Positions 9,842 to 19,486 of a stretch of 64,000 nucleotides of DNA are shown here, one piece after another (position 1 is the first letter of the stretch; the number at the start of each line of letters is the position of its first letter). The stretch covers positions 258,126 to 322,125 of the forward strand of contig JARGPU010000001.1 in assembly GCA_029210325.1 (NCBI GenBank). The letters run 5' to 3'. The notes beneath the pieces are model-generated. The model saw nothing but the letters and a program-made list of their open reading frames with translations, was not told where the DNA came from and made no database searches. Position numbers and translations under genes: made by a program. The stretch is from Alcanivoracaceae bacterium. GTDB taxonomy: Bacteria; Pseudomonadota; Gammaproteobacteria; Pseudomonadales; Alcanivoracaceae.

Positions 9842-11188
9842 GTGAAGAAACACCAGGACCTGACTAACGGCGATGTCCGTAGCCACCTGTGGCGACTTGG
9901 CATGCCCATGGCACTGGGCATCATTGCGGTAATGTCCATTGGCCTTGTAGATGCCTGGTTCCTTGGTCAGGTTGGCACCGCTGAACTGGCGGCCATCAGT
10001 TTTTCTTTTCCGGTCACCTTTGCCATTTCCTCAGTGGCCATCGGCCTTGGTGCGGGCACCTCATCGGTTGTCGCCCGCGCCATTGGCACTGGTGATCAGC
10101 ACCGGGTTAAACGTCTGGCCACCGACAGCCTGGCGCTAGCCGTGCTGGTGGTAATTGTGTTGTCGGTACTGGGCTGGATGACCAGCCGACCCCTGTTCAT
10201 CGCCATGGGCGCTGAAGGCGAAGTACTCGATCTGGTCATCGCCTATATGGATATCTGGTACTTCGGTATGCCGTTTCTGGTAGTGCCGATGGTCGCCGGC
10301 AGCCTGTTGCGAGCGACCGGCGACGCCCGTATCCCCAGCCTGACCATGGTGCTCAGTGCAGTGGTCAACATTATCCTTGATCCAATCCTGATCTTTGGTC
10401 TCGGCCCGATACCCGGTATGGGCATGGAAGGCGCGGCATGGGCTACATTGATCGCCAGAGCCTTTTCCATGGCTCTGGCATTGTCGGTGCTGATCTTCCG
10501 CGAGCGCCTGATTGTGCTGGAAAGGGCCGCCTGGGAAGAGATACGTTCTTCCTGGCGTCAGGTCGTGTCAGTGGGCCTGCCGGCCTCTATGGCCAACATG
10601 ATTAACCCTCTGGCACTAGCCATCATTACCGGCGTCCTGGCCCGCTATAACAGCGAGACCGTGGCCGCATTCGGTGTCGCCGGCCGCATCGAGGCGCTGG
10701 CCGCCATTCCAATGCTGGCCCTGTCTGCCTCCATTGGGCCAATCACTGGGCAAAATCACGGCGCCGGATTACCCCATCGTATTCGCACCGCAATGATCGA
10801 CAGCTTCCTGTTCTGCCTGCTTTGGAGCGCCGCCATGGCCCTGCTATTCTGGCTTAGCGGACAGTGGTTTGGTCGCCTTTTCAGCGATGATCCTGTCGTA
10901 ATCGCCGGCATTACCAGCTATTTGCATATCGTGCCGATTACCCTTGGCGGCTACGGCATCGTCATTGTCGCCTCGGCCGCTTATAATGCTTTGGGGCTGG
11001 GCTTTAAGGCCATGGGCTTTTACCTGATTCGGTCGGCCCTGCTGTATGTGCCGCTGGGCTGGCTGGCATCGGTCTGGTTTGAGGTTAGCGGGGTATTTGT
11101 TGCTCTGGCCATTGCCAACCTCCTTTCCGGCGCCCTGATCTACCGTTTGTCGCTTTTCGGGATTGACCGCACTGCGAAAAAGGGGTGA
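9842..11188 (+). CDS. MATE-family multidrug efflux transporter
   Basis: Inner-membrane cation/drug antiporter of the MATE (NorM/DinF) superfamily. The protein, about 448 residues with about 12 predicted transmembrane segments, has the two-fold repeat typical of MATE proteins. The first half begins HLWRLGMPMALGIIAVMSIGL and contains VDAWFLGQVGTAELAAIS; the second half begins near SVGLPASMANMINPLAL. Start GTG 9842 leaves four bases after the preceding gene, while an in-frame ATG at 9797 would overlap it by 41 bases; neither has a clear ribosome site. The exported compound cannot be deduced. Confidence 0.9.
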   Translation: MKKHQDLTNGDVRSHLWRLGMPMALGIIAVMSIGLVDAWFLGQVGTAELAAISFSFPVTFAISSVAIGLGAGTSSVVARAIGTGDQHRVKRLATDSLALAVLVVIVLSVLGWMTSRPLFIAMGAEGEVLDLVIAYMDIWYFGMPFLVVPMVAGSLLRATGDARIPSLTMVLSAVVNIILDPILIFGLGPIPGMGMEGAAWATLIARAFSMALALSVLIFRERLIVLERAAWEEIRSSWRQVVSVGLPASMANMINPLALAIITGVLARYNSETVAAFGVAGRIEALAAIPMLALSASIGPITGQNHGAGLPHRIRTAMIDSFLFCLLWSAAMALLFWLSGQWFGRLFSDDPVVIAGITSYLHIVPITLGGYGIVIVASAAYNALGLGFKAMGFYLIRSALLYVPLGWLASVWFEVSGVFVALAIANLLSGALIYRLSLFGIDRTAKKG

Positions 11189-11272
11189 TATGGAGCTGTC
11201 CTCACGAACCGCTGGAATTCCCGCGGCACCGTCGCGGAGTAGTCAGTGGTTCCCTAGCCGTGGAGAGCCATC

Positions 11273-11503
11273 ATGGGTAACAGCAGACTGGCCGGACCTT
11301 CGACCATTCACTTTGACTCAGACCTGTATCAGGCCATGGTCCTGAAATCGGCTGAAAGCGGCGAATCCCTCTCTGATCTGGTCAATCGCGCGATGCGCAA
11401 TTTGATCGAGGATGAGCAGTTCGCGCTCGACGAAATCGAGCGACGCACAGGCAAAGAGCCGATGGGATTTTTTGAGTTGATGGACGCTCTGGAAGAAATC
11501 TGA
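11273..11503 (+). CDS. Ribbon-helix-helix (CopG/Arc-like) protein
   Basis: A 76-residue protein whose residues 11-46 fit a ribbon-helix-helix DNA-binding fold: a beta strand (STIHFDSDLYQAM) followed by two helices around the turn SGESLSDLVNRAMRNLI. The acidic C-terminal tail resembles antitoxins that fold on a toxin, but no toxin gene is adjacent: the neighbours are the MATE pump and thiG. GGAG precedes the ATG. It may be an orphan antitoxin or a small autoregulator; the target is unknown. Confidence 0.75.
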   Translation: MGNSRLAGPSTIHFDSDLYQAMVLKSAESGESLSDLVNRAMRNLIEDEQFALDEIERRTGKEPMGFFELMDALEEI

Positions 11504-11514
11504 ATTGCAGTGCT

Positions 11515-11544
11515 GGCTTCAGCCACGGAAATGCGGCTGAAGCC
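11515..11544. repeat. Perfect 10-bp inverted repeat, REP-like hairpin
   Basis: Arms GGCTTCAGCC and GGCTGAAGCC with a ten-base loop, between the converging ribbon-helix-helix and thiG genes. No T run follows on either strand. The arm is shared with the 8708-8731 hairpin. Confidence 0.7.
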
Positions 11545-11576
11545 CTATGCGCTTCGACAGGCTTCTCAGCAGCCCA

Positions 11577-12356
11577 TTAGCGGACGATGCCATCCAGCGG
11601 CGAAGATGCGCTGGCGTAGGCCTTTTTCTGCATTCGACCGGCGAGGAATGACTCGCGGCCGGCTTCGATGGCTTTTTTCATCGCACTGGCCATCAGCACC
11701 GGATTGCCCGCATGGGCAACAGCAGTATTCAGCAGCACCCCGTCGCAACCCAACTCCATGGCAATCGCCGCATCGCTGGCGCTACCAACTCCCGCATCGA
11801 CAATAATCGGCACCTTGGCCTCTTCGATAATAAGTCGAATATTGTGCGGGTTAAGAATGCCAAGACCCGAGCCAATCAATGAGCCCAATGGCATTACCGC
11901 AACGCAGCCCATCTGCTCCAGTTCCTTGGCAACAATCGGATCATCACTGGTATACACCATCACCTTGAAGCCGTCCTTGATCAGCTGCTCGGCAGCCTTC
12001 AGGGTATGCACCACATTAGGGTAAAGCGTCTTCTGATCGCCGAGCACTTCCAGCTTGACCAGATCATGGCCGTCCAGCAATTCACGGGCCAGCTTGCAAC
12101 AACGCACTGCCTCATCAGCGGTATAGCAGCCCGCGGTGTTCGGCAAAATGGTGTATTTATCCGGAGAGATAAAATCCAGCAGACTGGGTTCGTCCGCATT
12201 CTGACCAATATTGGTACGACGGATAGCAACCGTCACGATCTCTGCGCCACTGGTCTCAATCGCTGAGCGTGTTTCAGCGAAGTCTTTGTACTTACCGGTA
12301 CCAATCAGCAGTCGCGATTGATATGTCTTGCCGGCAAGATTCAAAACATCCTTCAT
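11577..12356 (-). CDS. thiG: Thiazole synthase
   Basis: Builds the thiazole phosphate of thiamine from deoxyxylulose 5-phosphate, dehydroglycine and ThiS thiocarboxylate. The 259-residue TIM-barrel protein shows LIGTGKY near the N-terminus, [14 protein letters not shown], the Schiff-base lysine in [10 protein letters not shown], the phosphate loop [12 protein letters not shown] and [17 protein letters not shown]. It follows thiS by 54 bases on the same strand. I see no TPP riboswitch directly ahead of this pair; they lie at the end of a longer operon. Confidence 0.97.
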   Translation of the reverse strand: MKDVLNLAGKTYQSRLLIGTGKYKDFAETRSAIETSGAEIVTVAIRRTNIGQNADEPSLLDFISPDKYTILPNTAGCYTADEAVRCCKLARELLDGHDLVKLEVLGDQKTLYPNVVHTLKAAEQLIKDGFKVMVYTSDDPIVAKELEQMGCVAVMPLGSLIGSGLGILNPHNIRLIIEEAKVPIIVDAGVGSASDAAIAMELGCDGVLLNTAVAHAGNPVLMASAMKKAIEAGRESFLAGRMQKKAYASASSPLDGIVR

Positions 12357-12410
12357 GGTATAGCCTTCAATTCATCAAGTGGGGTTTGTCCGATGCAAGA
12401 TGGCGGAAGC

Positions 12411-12605
12411 TTAACCACCACCGATGGCGTGTACAATTTCAACCGTATCCTGATCATGTAGCTGATAGGTTGCATGCTCGCTTTTTGGCACGATGTTCTG
12501 ATTCACTTCCACCGCCAACCGACCATGTAAATCGAGTTGATCAAGCAGCTCGCGGATCGTGCCAGCGTCCAACCGATGGGGCTTTCCGTTCAGGGTAATT
12601 TGCAT
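12411..12605 (-). CDS. thiS: Sulfur carrier protein ThiS
   Basis: Ubiquitin-like sulfur carrier whose C-terminal glycine is thiocarboxylated to give sulfur to ThiG. The 64 residues begin MQITLNGKPHRLD and end in HAIGGG; carriers usually end in GG, so there is one extra glycine. ATG 12605 is preceded by an in-frame GTG that I consider less likely. It is 15 bases from the DUF423 stop and directly upstream of thiG. Confidence 0.92.
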   Translation of the reverse strand: MQITLNGKPHRLDAGTIRELLDQLDLHGRLAVEVNQNIVPKSEHATYQLHDQDTVEIVHAIGGG

Positions 12606-12620
12606 CACACAGCATTCCGC

Positions 12621-12989
12621 TCAGGCGTTCCGGTATACAGCCCAAGCCAGCATCAACCAGCCGACAATCATGGCAGTGCCGCCTATGGGTGTAATGGCAC
12701 CGAGCCATCGCTGACCGGTTAGCACCAGCAGATAAAGGCTTCCACTAAATATCAACATACCGGCAAATAAGGTCCAGCCGGCAGCGATAAAACCACTGCC
12801 AGAGAACTCCCGGGCCAGCACGCCAATCAACAACAATGCCAGCGCATGATGAAAATGATACAGACTGGCCGTCGCCCAGGTTTCCAGCATGGCCGCATCG
12901 ACCCGAGCCTTCAAGCCATGGGCGCCAAACGCTCCCATGATTACTGCCAGCGCTGCATTCAAAGCGCCGACAATAAGCAGCAGTTTCAT
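12621..12989 (-). CDS. DUF423 family small membrane protein
   Basis: Inner-membrane protein of the DUF423 (YgdD-like) family with four predicted transmembrane helices in about 122 residues. The family signature GAFGAHGLKAR (about 20-30) and YHFHHALALL are visible. Function is unknown. The start ATG 12989 overlaps the stop of the upstream MAPEG gene (ATGA), so the pair is translationally coupled; longer in-frame starts lie inside that gene. Confidence 0.88.
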   Translation of the reverse strand: MKLLLIVGALNAALAVIMGAFGAHGLKARVDAAMLETWATASLYHFHHALALLLIGVLAREFSGSGFIAAGWTLFAGMLIFSGSLYLLVLTGQRWLGAITPIGGTAMIVGWLMLAWAVYRNA

Positions 12990-13369
12990 GCCGACACCAC
13001 AAACAGAGCAACGATAATAGCCATACCAGCGGACCACGCCAGGGTGCGCAGTAGCGCTTTGTCAGTGATGTACAGGATACCGAAAATCGCGCGACTAACA
13101 ATAAAACCGATTGCCAGACCATCAATCGTACCTTGAGCGGCGCTACCGATTTGCTGGGCAACCACTACCGCGGCAAAGAAAGCAGGATTAACCTCAAAGC
13201 TGTTCAGCTGCGCCCAATGAGCACGCTTGCGAGACCCGGTCAGCTTTTCCAGAAACTCCCGTGGATTGTGATTTTGCCTGGGGCCAAAATCACCATGAAA
13301 CTTGGCAAAGAAGGTAAACGCATAGGGCAAAAATATAGCAACCAGCACGCACCAATAAGCAATAGTCAT
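12986..13369 (-). CDS. MAPEG-family membrane protein
   Basis: A 127-residue integral membrane protein with four predicted helices resembling the MAPEG family (membrane-associated eicosanoid/glutathione metabolism; many members are glutathione transferases). Supporting segments are FTFFAKF, NPREFLEKLTGSRKRAHWAQLNSFE and NPAFFAAVVVAQQIG, where the polar NSFE..PAF pattern is the usual MAPEG motif. The start overlaps the stop of the upstream double DSBA-like gene (ATGA) and its stop overlaps the DUF423 start, so three genes are tightly coupled. Bacterial substrates of this subgroup are not known. Confidence 0.85.
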   Translation of the reverse strand: MTIAYWCVLVAIFLPYAFTFFAKFHGDFGPRQNHNPREFLEKLTGSRKRAHWAQLNSFEVNPAFFAAVVVAQQIGSAAQGTIDGLAIGFIVSRAIFGILYITDKALLRTLAWSAGMAIIVALFVVSA

Positions 13370-14664
13370 GTTTTTATCTCCTCAAGAATTAGTTTTTCAA
13401 CTACCGGGAGGCGATCCTGCCCCCACACGGTAACACCATGAAAACGGAATGTGGGCACACCCCAACTACCCGACGCAACCATATCGTCACGATTGCGGGT
13501 GGCCTGCTCAATCCAATCGTCGTCCTTCAAAGCAGCCTGAGCATCGGACCACTTTAGCCCGGCAGCCAGAACCACCTTTTTCAAGCCCGCATCACTGGCG
13601 ACATCTATACCCTTGCCCCAGATTGCCAGCGACGCCTCACCAATAAAGCGAGCTAGCTTTTTCTCACGCTCTGCCAATGGCCAGATCGCCATGCAGCGCT
13701 CAACACCTGATCCAACCGGATCGCAGATTTTACCGAAAGGCACGCCGGCACGAGCTGCTTCCCGAGCGGCATCACGGACGATGTACATCCGTTTGGCTTT
13801 CGGCACCGTCAGACCACGCATCACCATCGGCAGCACAGGACGAATTTTCAGCGCTAATTGGTAATGCTTGCTGAGCTTTAATACTCGGTCCAGAGCCAGC
13901 CAGGAATAGGGGCTACGGAAAGAAAAGAAAAACTCCAAGGGCTCGCCCTGGGTGCTTTTTGGTGGGCGCGTCAGGCGCAGATTACGCCACTCCAACGCGC
14001 TCACAGGCAACGATTCTCCACGCTCGCGGGCAAGCCTTTCACGCAGATGATCAAGGCGGTCTGGCCCCCAATACCAACTACCGGCGTAATTCAATGTGCC
14101 GGTAAGGTAGTGCCCTTCCTTAAGAAATCCATCCCGGCGAGCTTCCAATTCCTTGCGTGCTTGTTTCTCCGCCATCACATCAGTGCGGGTACCCAGCACA
14201 TGAATTGCATCAATATCGCCGTTCCATAAATGACGACATAGCGTTTGAGCCAGCGATAGATAACCGGGATCATTTTCATGGGCCAGAAGAATCCGGCTTG
14301 CGGCAAACGCATCGCTGTGAGAAGGCACCTGGGTGGTGGAAAAATTCAGATTATGCAGCTGGGCGGCCAGCGCCGCGTCACGAATGCTGTACTGCCGGTA
14401 AAGCTCTGGCTCGGGATACATTTCTGCAGGCAGCTGCAGCATGGTCCTTGGCCGGATACGTAATCCGGTTTCCCGGACAAGCAGGGAAAGCTGCTGGGCA
14501 AGCAGCCAGCTGTACGGATCATCGACGCGGAAATAGAACACTGCCTCACGAGGCTGGCGGCGCAAATCGCGAAGCAAGGCAGTAACCCGTTCGCGAAAAT
14601 GCTCCAGCCGCTGGCTGGTTAGCAGCTGGGTAGCATAGGGCATTAGTGCACTTTTCAGGCTCAA
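13366..14664 (-). CDS. Fusion of two DSBA-like (HCCA isomerase / kappa-GST) domains
   Basis: A 432-residue protein made of two thioredoxin-like domains of the 2-hydroxychromene-2-carboxylate isomerase type. The first (about residues 40-220) begins AVFYFRVDDPYSWLLAQQL; the second (about 243-430) begins EFFFSFRSPYSWLALDRVL and ends GSWGVPTFRFHGVTVWGQDRLP, a very typical C-terminus. Single-domain relatives bind glutathione. No CxxC is seen at the usual place, arguing against a disulfide oxidase. The start is TTG 14664: GGAG lies 7 bases upstream, while the next ATG (14643) has no ribosome site. It overlaps the MAPEG start. Confidence 0.85.
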   Translation of the reverse strand: MSLKSALMPYATQLLTSQRLEHFRERVTALLRDLRRQPREAVFYFRVDDPYSWLLAQQLSLLVRETGLRIRPRTMLQLPAEMYPEPELYRQYSIRDAALAAQLHNLNFSTTQVPSHSDAFAASRILLAHENDPGYLSLAQTLCRHLWNGDIDAIHVLGTRTDVMAEKQARKELEARRDGFLKEGHYLTGTLNYAGSWYWGPDRLDHLRERLARERGESLPVSALEWRNLRLTRPPKSTQGEPLEFFFSFRSPYSWLALDRVLKLSKHYQLALKIRPVLPMVMRGLTVPKAKRMYIVRDAAREAARAGVPFGKICDPVGSGVERCMAIWPLAEREKKLARFIGEASLAIWGKGIDVASDAGLKKVVLAAGLKWSDAQAALKDDDWIEQATRNRDDMVASGSWGVPTFRFHGVTVWGQDRLPVVEKLILEEIKT

Positions 14665-14702
14665 TCCATTTCTCCTGCCACGGCCGGTTAAGTGCCTAGA
14701 CG

Positions 14703-16553
14703 TTATTCAATGCCAAGCTGCTTCAGATCCCGGATCGCACCGCGATCGGCGCTGGTGGTCATGGCCGCATAGGCCTTCAGGGCAGTGGAAACTCGGCGTG
14801 GACGCATTTCTTTCGGCTTCCAGGCAAACTTGCCGCGTGCTTCCATTTTGCTGCGACGCTGAGCCAACTCTTCATCCGACACCTGAACAGAGATGGCACG
14901 TCCGGGAATGTCGATATGAATGCTGTCGCCTTCCTCAACCAGAGCAATCGCACCGCCTTCTGCTGCCTCCGGAGACGCATGTCCTATGGACAGGCCGCTA
15001 GTACCGCCAGAAAAACGACCATCCGTTAACAACGCGCAGACTTTACCCAGGCCCTTTGATTTCAGATAGCTGGTCGGGTAAAGCATTTCCTGCATGCCGG
15101 GGCCACCTTTCGGGCCTTCGTAGCGAATTACCACAACATCACCAGCGACAACCTGATCAGCCAAAATGGCTTTAACCGCGGATTCCTGGGATTCAAAAAT
15201 TCTGGCGCGACCTTTGAAGACGAGAATCGAGTCATCAACGCCGGCTGTTTTTACAATGCAGCCTCGCTCGGCGATGTTGCCGTACAACACCGCCAAACCA
15301 CCGTCCTGACTGTAAGCGTGCTGTTTCGAACGGATACAGCCATTCTCACGATCCATATCCAAAGAGGGCCAGCGAGTGCTCTGCGAAAAAGCAGTCTGGG
15401 TAGGAATACCTGCAGGCCCGGCACTGTAAAACTTATGCACCTCTTCATCCTTGCTACGCATGATGTCCCACTGCTCAAGCGCAGCGGCCATAGTGGGCGA
15501 GTGAACCGTAGGATTATCACTATGCAACAGTCCAGCGCGATCCAGCTCGCCAAGAATGGCCATCACACCGCCGGCACGATGGACGTCTTCCATATGATAC
15601 TTCTGGGTTGCCGGCGCCACCTTCGACAGGCACGGAACTCGACGCGACATACGATCAATATCAGCCATGGTGAAGTCCACTTCACCTTCCTGGGCGGCCG
15701 CCAACAAATGCAATACCGTGTTGGTGGAGCCACCCATGGCAATATCCAGCGCAATGGCATTTTCAAAAGCATGCGCGTTGGCAATGTTTCTCGGCAGCAC
15801 GGATTCATCATTCTGTTCGTAGTAGCGCTTACACAGCTCTACGGCAATACGACCGGCCTTGAGGAAAAGTTGCTCTCGATCAGAGTGGGTCGCCAGCGTC
15901 GATCCGTTGCCAGGCAGGGAAAGACCCAGCGCTTCGGTCAGGCAGTTCATTGAATTGGCAGTAAACATTCCCGAGCAGGAACCGCAGGTCGGGCAAGCAC
16001 TACGCTCATACTCAGCAACGGTGGCGTCATCAACGCTGTCGTCAGCGGCAACTACCATGGCGTCAACCAGATCCAGTTTATGCTCAGACAAAGAAGTTTT
16101 ACCGGCCTCCATGGGGCCACCAGAAACAAAAACTACGGGAATATTCAGGCGCATTGCCGCCATCAACATGCCGGGGGTGATCTTGTCGCAGTTTGAAATA
16201 CAGACAATGGCATCGGCACAATGGGCGTTCACCATATACTCAACGCTGTCCGCAATGATGTCGCGGCTAGGTAATGAATACAGCATGCCGTCATGGCCCA
16301 TGGCGATGCCATCGTCCACAGCGATGGTGTTGAACTCTTTCGCCACACCACCCGCTTTTTCAACTTCCCGTGCTACCAGCTGACCCATATCTTTCAAATG
16401 CACATGGCCAGGCACGAACTGGGTAAATGAATTGGAGATGGCAATAATTGGTTTGCCGAAGTCACCATCTTTCATGCCAGTGGCACGCCAAAGGGCACGG
16501 GCGCCAGCCATGTTACGACCATGGGTGGAAGTTTTCGAACGGTAGTCAGGCAT
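14703..16553 (-). CDS. ilvD: Dihydroxy-acid dehydratase
   Basis: Iron-sulfur dehydratase in valine, leucine and isoleucine synthesis. The 616 residues are full length. Cluster cysteines are seen in [10 protein letters not shown] (Cys122) and [11 protein letters not shown], with the C-terminal signature [20 protein letters not shown]. It follows argA on the same strand by eight bases, so the two probably form an operon. Confidence 0.98.
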   Translation of the reverse strand: MPDYRSKTSTHGRNMAGARALWRATGMKDGDFGKPIIAISNSFTQFVPGHVHLKDMGQLVAREVEKAGGVAKEFNTIAVDDGIAMGHDGMLYSLPSRDIIADSVEYMVNAHCADAIVCISNCDKITPGMLMAAMRLNIPVVFVSGGPMEAGKTSLSEHKLDLVDAMVVAADDSVDDATVAEYERSACPTCGSCSGMFTANSMNCLTEALGLSLPGNGSTLATHSDREQLFLKAGRIAVELCKRYYEQNDESVLPRNIANAHAFENAIALDIAMGGSTNTVLHLLAAAQEGEVDFTMADIDRMSRRVPCLSKVAPATQKYHMEDVHRAGGVMAILGELDRAGLLHSDNPTVHSPTMAAALEQWDIMRSKDEEVHKFYSAGPAGIPTQTAFSQSTRWPSLDMDRENGCIRSKQHAYSQDGGLAVLYGNIAERGCIVKTAGVDDSILVFKGRARIFESQESAVKAILADQVVAGDVVVIRYEGPKGGPGMQEMLYPTSYLKSKGLGKVCALLTDGRFSGGTSGLSIGHASPEAAEGGAIALVEEGDSIHIDIPGRAISVQVSDEELAQRRSKMEARGKFAWKPKEMRPRRVSTALKAYAAMTTSADRGAIRDLKQLGIE

Positions 16554-16561
16554 AACAGACC

Positions 16562-17878
16562 TCAGAGGGGTTTTCTGAATACTTTGGAATTGCGCTGGTA
16601 GTTATATAGCAACTTCTTTTCACCTGGCAGGTCATCAACACTACCTGGCTTAAAGCCCAGCTCCTGGAACCAATGGGCTGTCTGGGTAGTAAGAACAAAT
16701 AGTTCACGAATGCCCTGCTGTATGGCGCGCTTCTCAATGTGCTCAAGCATTTTCCGACCACGCTTGCTATTGCGATAATCAGAATGCACAGCCACACAAG
16801 CCAGCTCACCAGCCTTACCATCATCAAAGGGATACAGGGCGGCACAACCAATCACCATGCCGTCGCGCTCGATGATAGTGAATCGCTTGATTTCATTCTC
16901 CAGTAACTCGCGGGAACGACGCACAAGAGTACCGTCGGTTTCCAGCGGCTCAATCAGCTCAATAATCCCACCGACATCCTCGATATAGGCGCCGCGGACA
17001 TTTTCATACATTTCCAGAGTCACCAGGGTGCCGCAGCCGTCACGGGTGAAAAGCTCTCGCAGCAGGGCGCCATCATCGCGGAAGTTAATCAGATGGGCGC
17101 GGGCGACGCCGTTGCTGGCCGCGTGGCAGGCAGCAGTTAACTGACGCTCGGTATTGTCATGTTTGATCACATCCCGGGCGAGTAGCTGGCCTGCCTCCTG
17201 GGGCGACATTTCACGCAGCAGGGCGCCCTGTTCATCGGTGACACCTGCGGTGTCGCCCATGAAAATTATTTTTTCCGCCTTCAGTGAAATCGCTGCCGTG
17301 GAGGCTACTTCTTCCGAATTCAAATTGAACAGTTCACCGGTAGGCGAGCAGCCAATCGGTGACAATAGTACAATATTGCCGCCATCGAGCTGCTTCTGGA
17401 TGGCTTCAACCTGTACCCGCCGCACCTCGCCGGTGTGCTGATAGTCAAAACCACCACGCACGCCAACAGGCTTGGCAATTACGAAGTTGCCACAGACCAC
17501 CTGAATACTGGCGTTATGCATTGGCGAGTTAGCCAAACCCATGGAGAACAGGCCTTCGATACGTAGACGGATAGCACCGACCGCGTCGAGAACTGCCTCC
17601 AGCGAGGCGCTGTCGGTAATACGGGTGTGATGTTCGAAACGGGTTGCCACGCCCCGGGCAGCAAGTCGCGCCGATATCTGCGGCCGGGCACCATGTACCA
17701 GCACCAACCGGATGCCCAGTGAATTAAGCAGCGCCAGATCGTGAACGATATGGTGAAAATCAGGCTGCTCGATCGCCTCTCCAGAAATCATGACCACGAA
17801 GGTACGACCCCGGTGCGCGTTGATATACGGCGAGGAGTTGCGAAACCAGCTTGTGTAATCCCGGTTCTGATCAGTCAT
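16562..17878 (-). CDS. argA: Amino-acid N-acetyltransferase (N-acetylglutamate synthase)
   Basis: First step of arginine synthesis: acetylates glutamate with acetyl-CoA. The 438 residues comprise an N-terminal amino-acid-kinase-like domain (about 1-290, e.g. [23 protein letters not shown]) that normally senses arginine, and a C-terminal GNAT acetyltransferase domain (about 295-430, with [21 protein letters not shown] as the acetyl-CoA loop). The length matches the E. coli enzyme. Upstream of ilvD in one leftward unit. Confidence 0.97.
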   Translation of the reverse strand: MTDQNRDYTSWFRNSSPYINAHRGRTFVVMISGEAIEQPDFHHIVHDLALLNSLGIRLVLVHGARPQISARLAARGVATRFEHHTRITDSASLEAVLDAVGAIRLRIEGLFSMGLANSPMHNASIQVVCGNFVIAKPVGVRGGFDYQHTGEVRRVQVEAIQKQLDGGNIVLLSPIGCSPTGELFNLNSEEVASTAAISLKAEKIIFMGDTAGVTDEQGALLREMSPQEAGQLLARDVIKHDNTERQLTAACHAASNGVARAHLINFRDDGALLRELFTRDGCGTLVTLEMYENVRGAYIEDVGGIIELIEPLETDGTLVRRSRELLENEIKRFTIIERDGMVIGCAALYPFDDGKAGELACVAVHSDYRNSKRGRKMLEHIEKRAIQQGIRELFVLTTQTAHWFQELGFKPGSVDDLPGEKKLLYNYQRNSKVFRKPL

Positions 17879-18091
17879 GGTCTGTCTGGGCTAAATAGGA
17901 GCTCGGAGTATAGCAAGGGCCAGCCAATTCCGCGCCTCCAACGGGAGTGCAAAAGCAGGCACGGCAAAGCAGCCAGAGCGGCCACGGGTAGATCAGATCA
18001 GAGGTTTTACAGAGTGTTGCGGATGCTAATTGGGGAGGTGCTAGGTACGGATGTGAGTTACAGATACTACAGGGGGACAGGAGAAGCTGAA

Positions 18092-18120
18092 TTTCCTGCG
18101 CGGCAAGGCCGCGCAGGAAA
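18092..18120. repeat. Perfect 13-bp inverted repeat after cold-shock gene
   Basis: Arms TTTCCTGCGCGGC and GCCGCGCAGGAAA with a three-base loop, 11 bases beyond the cold-shock stop codon on the leftward strand. It is probably the 3' hairpin of that transcript, although only a weak T stretch follows. The remaining 200 bases up to argA hold no other structure I can support. Confidence 0.7.
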
Positions 18121-18131
18121 AAGGGCACAGC

Positions 18132-18338
18132 TTAGGCAGCAGTAACGTTCTCTGCCTGCGGGCCTTTCTGACCTTGGGTCACGGTAAACTTCACTGCTTG
18201 GCCTTCAGCCAGGGTCTTGAAACCGCTGCCTTGAATAGCGCTGAAGTGAACGAATACGTCCGGGCCAGACTCTTGCTGGATAAAACCAAAGCCTTTAGCT
18301 TCGTTGAACCATTTTACGGTGCCGGTAGTAGTAGACAT
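18132..18338 (-). CDS. Cold-shock domain protein (CspA family)
   Basis: Single-domain nucleic-acid chaperone of 68 residues binding single-stranded RNA and DNA. RNP1 (KGFGFI, residues 15-20) and RNP2 (VFVHF, 28-32) are intact, along with [11 protein letters not shown] at the start. AAGGAA lies just ahead of the ATG. About 240 bases separate it from the next gene; long structured leaders are usual for cold-induced members, but I cannot say from sequence whether this one is cold-induced. Confidence 0.97.
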   Translation of the reverse strand: MSTTTGTVKWFNEAKGFGFIQQESGPDVFVHFSAIQGSGFKTLAEGQAVKFTVTQGQKGPQAENVTAA

Positions 18339-18578
18339 TGCAATTTCCTTCTTGGAACTAGGTTGAGCCTCTTCAAATCAGCGGTAATCCAATGATTTTC
18401 GGGCGATTGTTTGCGCGGGAGGGTTAGCCAGGTATGTGTACAAGACGGGAACTGCGATGTAGCGGCCGACATGTTGAGCATATTTGGACTGGTTTTCTCG
18501 TGCGAAGACCAGTGTACGCGGATTGGTAGAGGTGTCAATCTGAATAAGTGCCGCGGAAACACAATAAACGGCCGCCGG

Positions 18579-19058
18579 TCACAGCCAGCGCCGCACCTTG
18601 GCTCGGTAAGCCGAGAACTCATCACCAAACAGACTCGCCAGCACACGCTCCTCCGGCACTATCTGGAAGCGGCTGATATAGCTAACAAACAGCACCGGCC
18701 CGAGTGCCGCAAAGGCGGAGCCCAGCATTACCGCCCAGCCAATAAGCACCAGTAGAAATCCCAGATACATGGGATTGCGGGTTATCCGATAGATCCCAGA
18801 GCAGACCAGCGACGAGGTCTTTTCAGGCTTGAGCGGGTTCACCGTGGTGCGCGCCCGGCGAAAAGACACAACCCCAGCAAGGCTTACCCCGGCGCCCATC
18901 AGCACCAGAACCACAGCAACAACCAGACGCATGGACCCACTCAACCCAGCCAGGCTATGGGGGGCTAAAGCCCACATTGCCAACCCGATCAGCCCACCTA
19001 CCAATGGCGGCGGGATTCGTAGCTCAAGAAATTTCACGACTGTCCATCCTGATGACAT
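18579..19058 (-). CDS. ICMT/PEMT-like integral membrane methyltransferase
   Basis: A membrane protein of about 159 residues with four or five predicted helices, resembling the isoprenylcysteine carboxyl methyltransferase / phospholipid methyltransferase superfamily. The key C-terminal pattern SGIYRITRNPMYLGFLL followed by FQIVPEERVLASLFGDEFSAYRAKVRRWL matches the SAM-binding RNPxY and E-E motifs. The start is uncertain: ATG 19058 overlaps ychJ by 25 bases; an in-frame TTG lies at 19091. The substrate is unknown. Confidence 0.85.
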   Translation of the reverse strand: MSSGWTVVKFLELRIPPPLVGGLIGLAMWALAPHSLAGLSGSMRLVVAVVLVLMGAGVSLAGVVSFRRARTTVNPLKPEKTSSLVCSGIYRITRNPMYLGFLLVLIGWAVMLGSAFAALGPVLFVSYISRFQIVPEERVLASLFGDEFSAYRAKVRRWL

Positions 19059-19486
19059 TTTTTTAATTTGCGGCCACTGCCACAGGGGCAAGGGTCGTTC
19101 CGGCCAGGACTGAGATTGTGATGGGTAACGTCGCCGCTATGGTACATCCAGAGGCCATTTTCCCGGACAAATCGAGACACCTCTTCCAGCTGGCCCCATT
19201 TTTCAGCGCCCTGCCAGGTGGCGCAAAAATGCACCATTCCCTGATCACCCCGCGAGTCTCTTGCCAGAACCTGCAGCCGGCGCCAGCGCGTATCAATATC
19301 CGGGTCCAGCGAAGCAGGGCGGGTGTCGGGGTGCCAACTATCACGCACATAGTCGAGCCGCTGCTGCGCATAGGCCACGAAACGCGAACGCATCAAAGCT
19401 TCTGGTGTTGGGGCGGGTTTGCCCGCCAGATACGGGGAGCAACACTGGCTCGCTGCCAGCCCCGATCCGCACAGACAGTCAGTCAT
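19034..19486 (-). CDS. ychJ: YchJ family SEC-C motif protein
   Basis: A 150-residue UPF0225 protein with SEC-C zinc-binding motifs at both ends: CLCGSGLAASQCC at the N-terminus and CPCGSGRKLKKCH at the C-terminus, with an NTF2-like middle (RSRFVAYAQQRLDYVRDSW). Its role is unknown. ATG 19486 overlaps the stop of the upstream GerW-like gene (ATGA), which decides the start over an ATG 15 bases earlier. Confidence 0.9.
   Translation of the reverse strand: MTDCLCGSGLAASQCCSPYLAGKPAPTPEALMRSRFVAYAQQRLDYVRDSWHPDTRPASLDPDIDTRWRRLQVLARDSRGDQGMVHFCATWQGAEKWGQLEEVSRFVRENGLWMYHSGDVTHHNLSPGRNDPCPCGSGRKLKKCHQDGQS

Noticed and set aside
11577-12610. TPP riboswitch sought near thiS-thiG
   Set aside because: The genes lie inside a tightly packed operon and no THI-box-like sequence was seen ahead of them.
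17871-18128. Leftward frame of 85 codons between argA and the cold-shock gene
   Set aside because: No ribosome site, overlaps the argA start and the hairpin, composition not protein-like.
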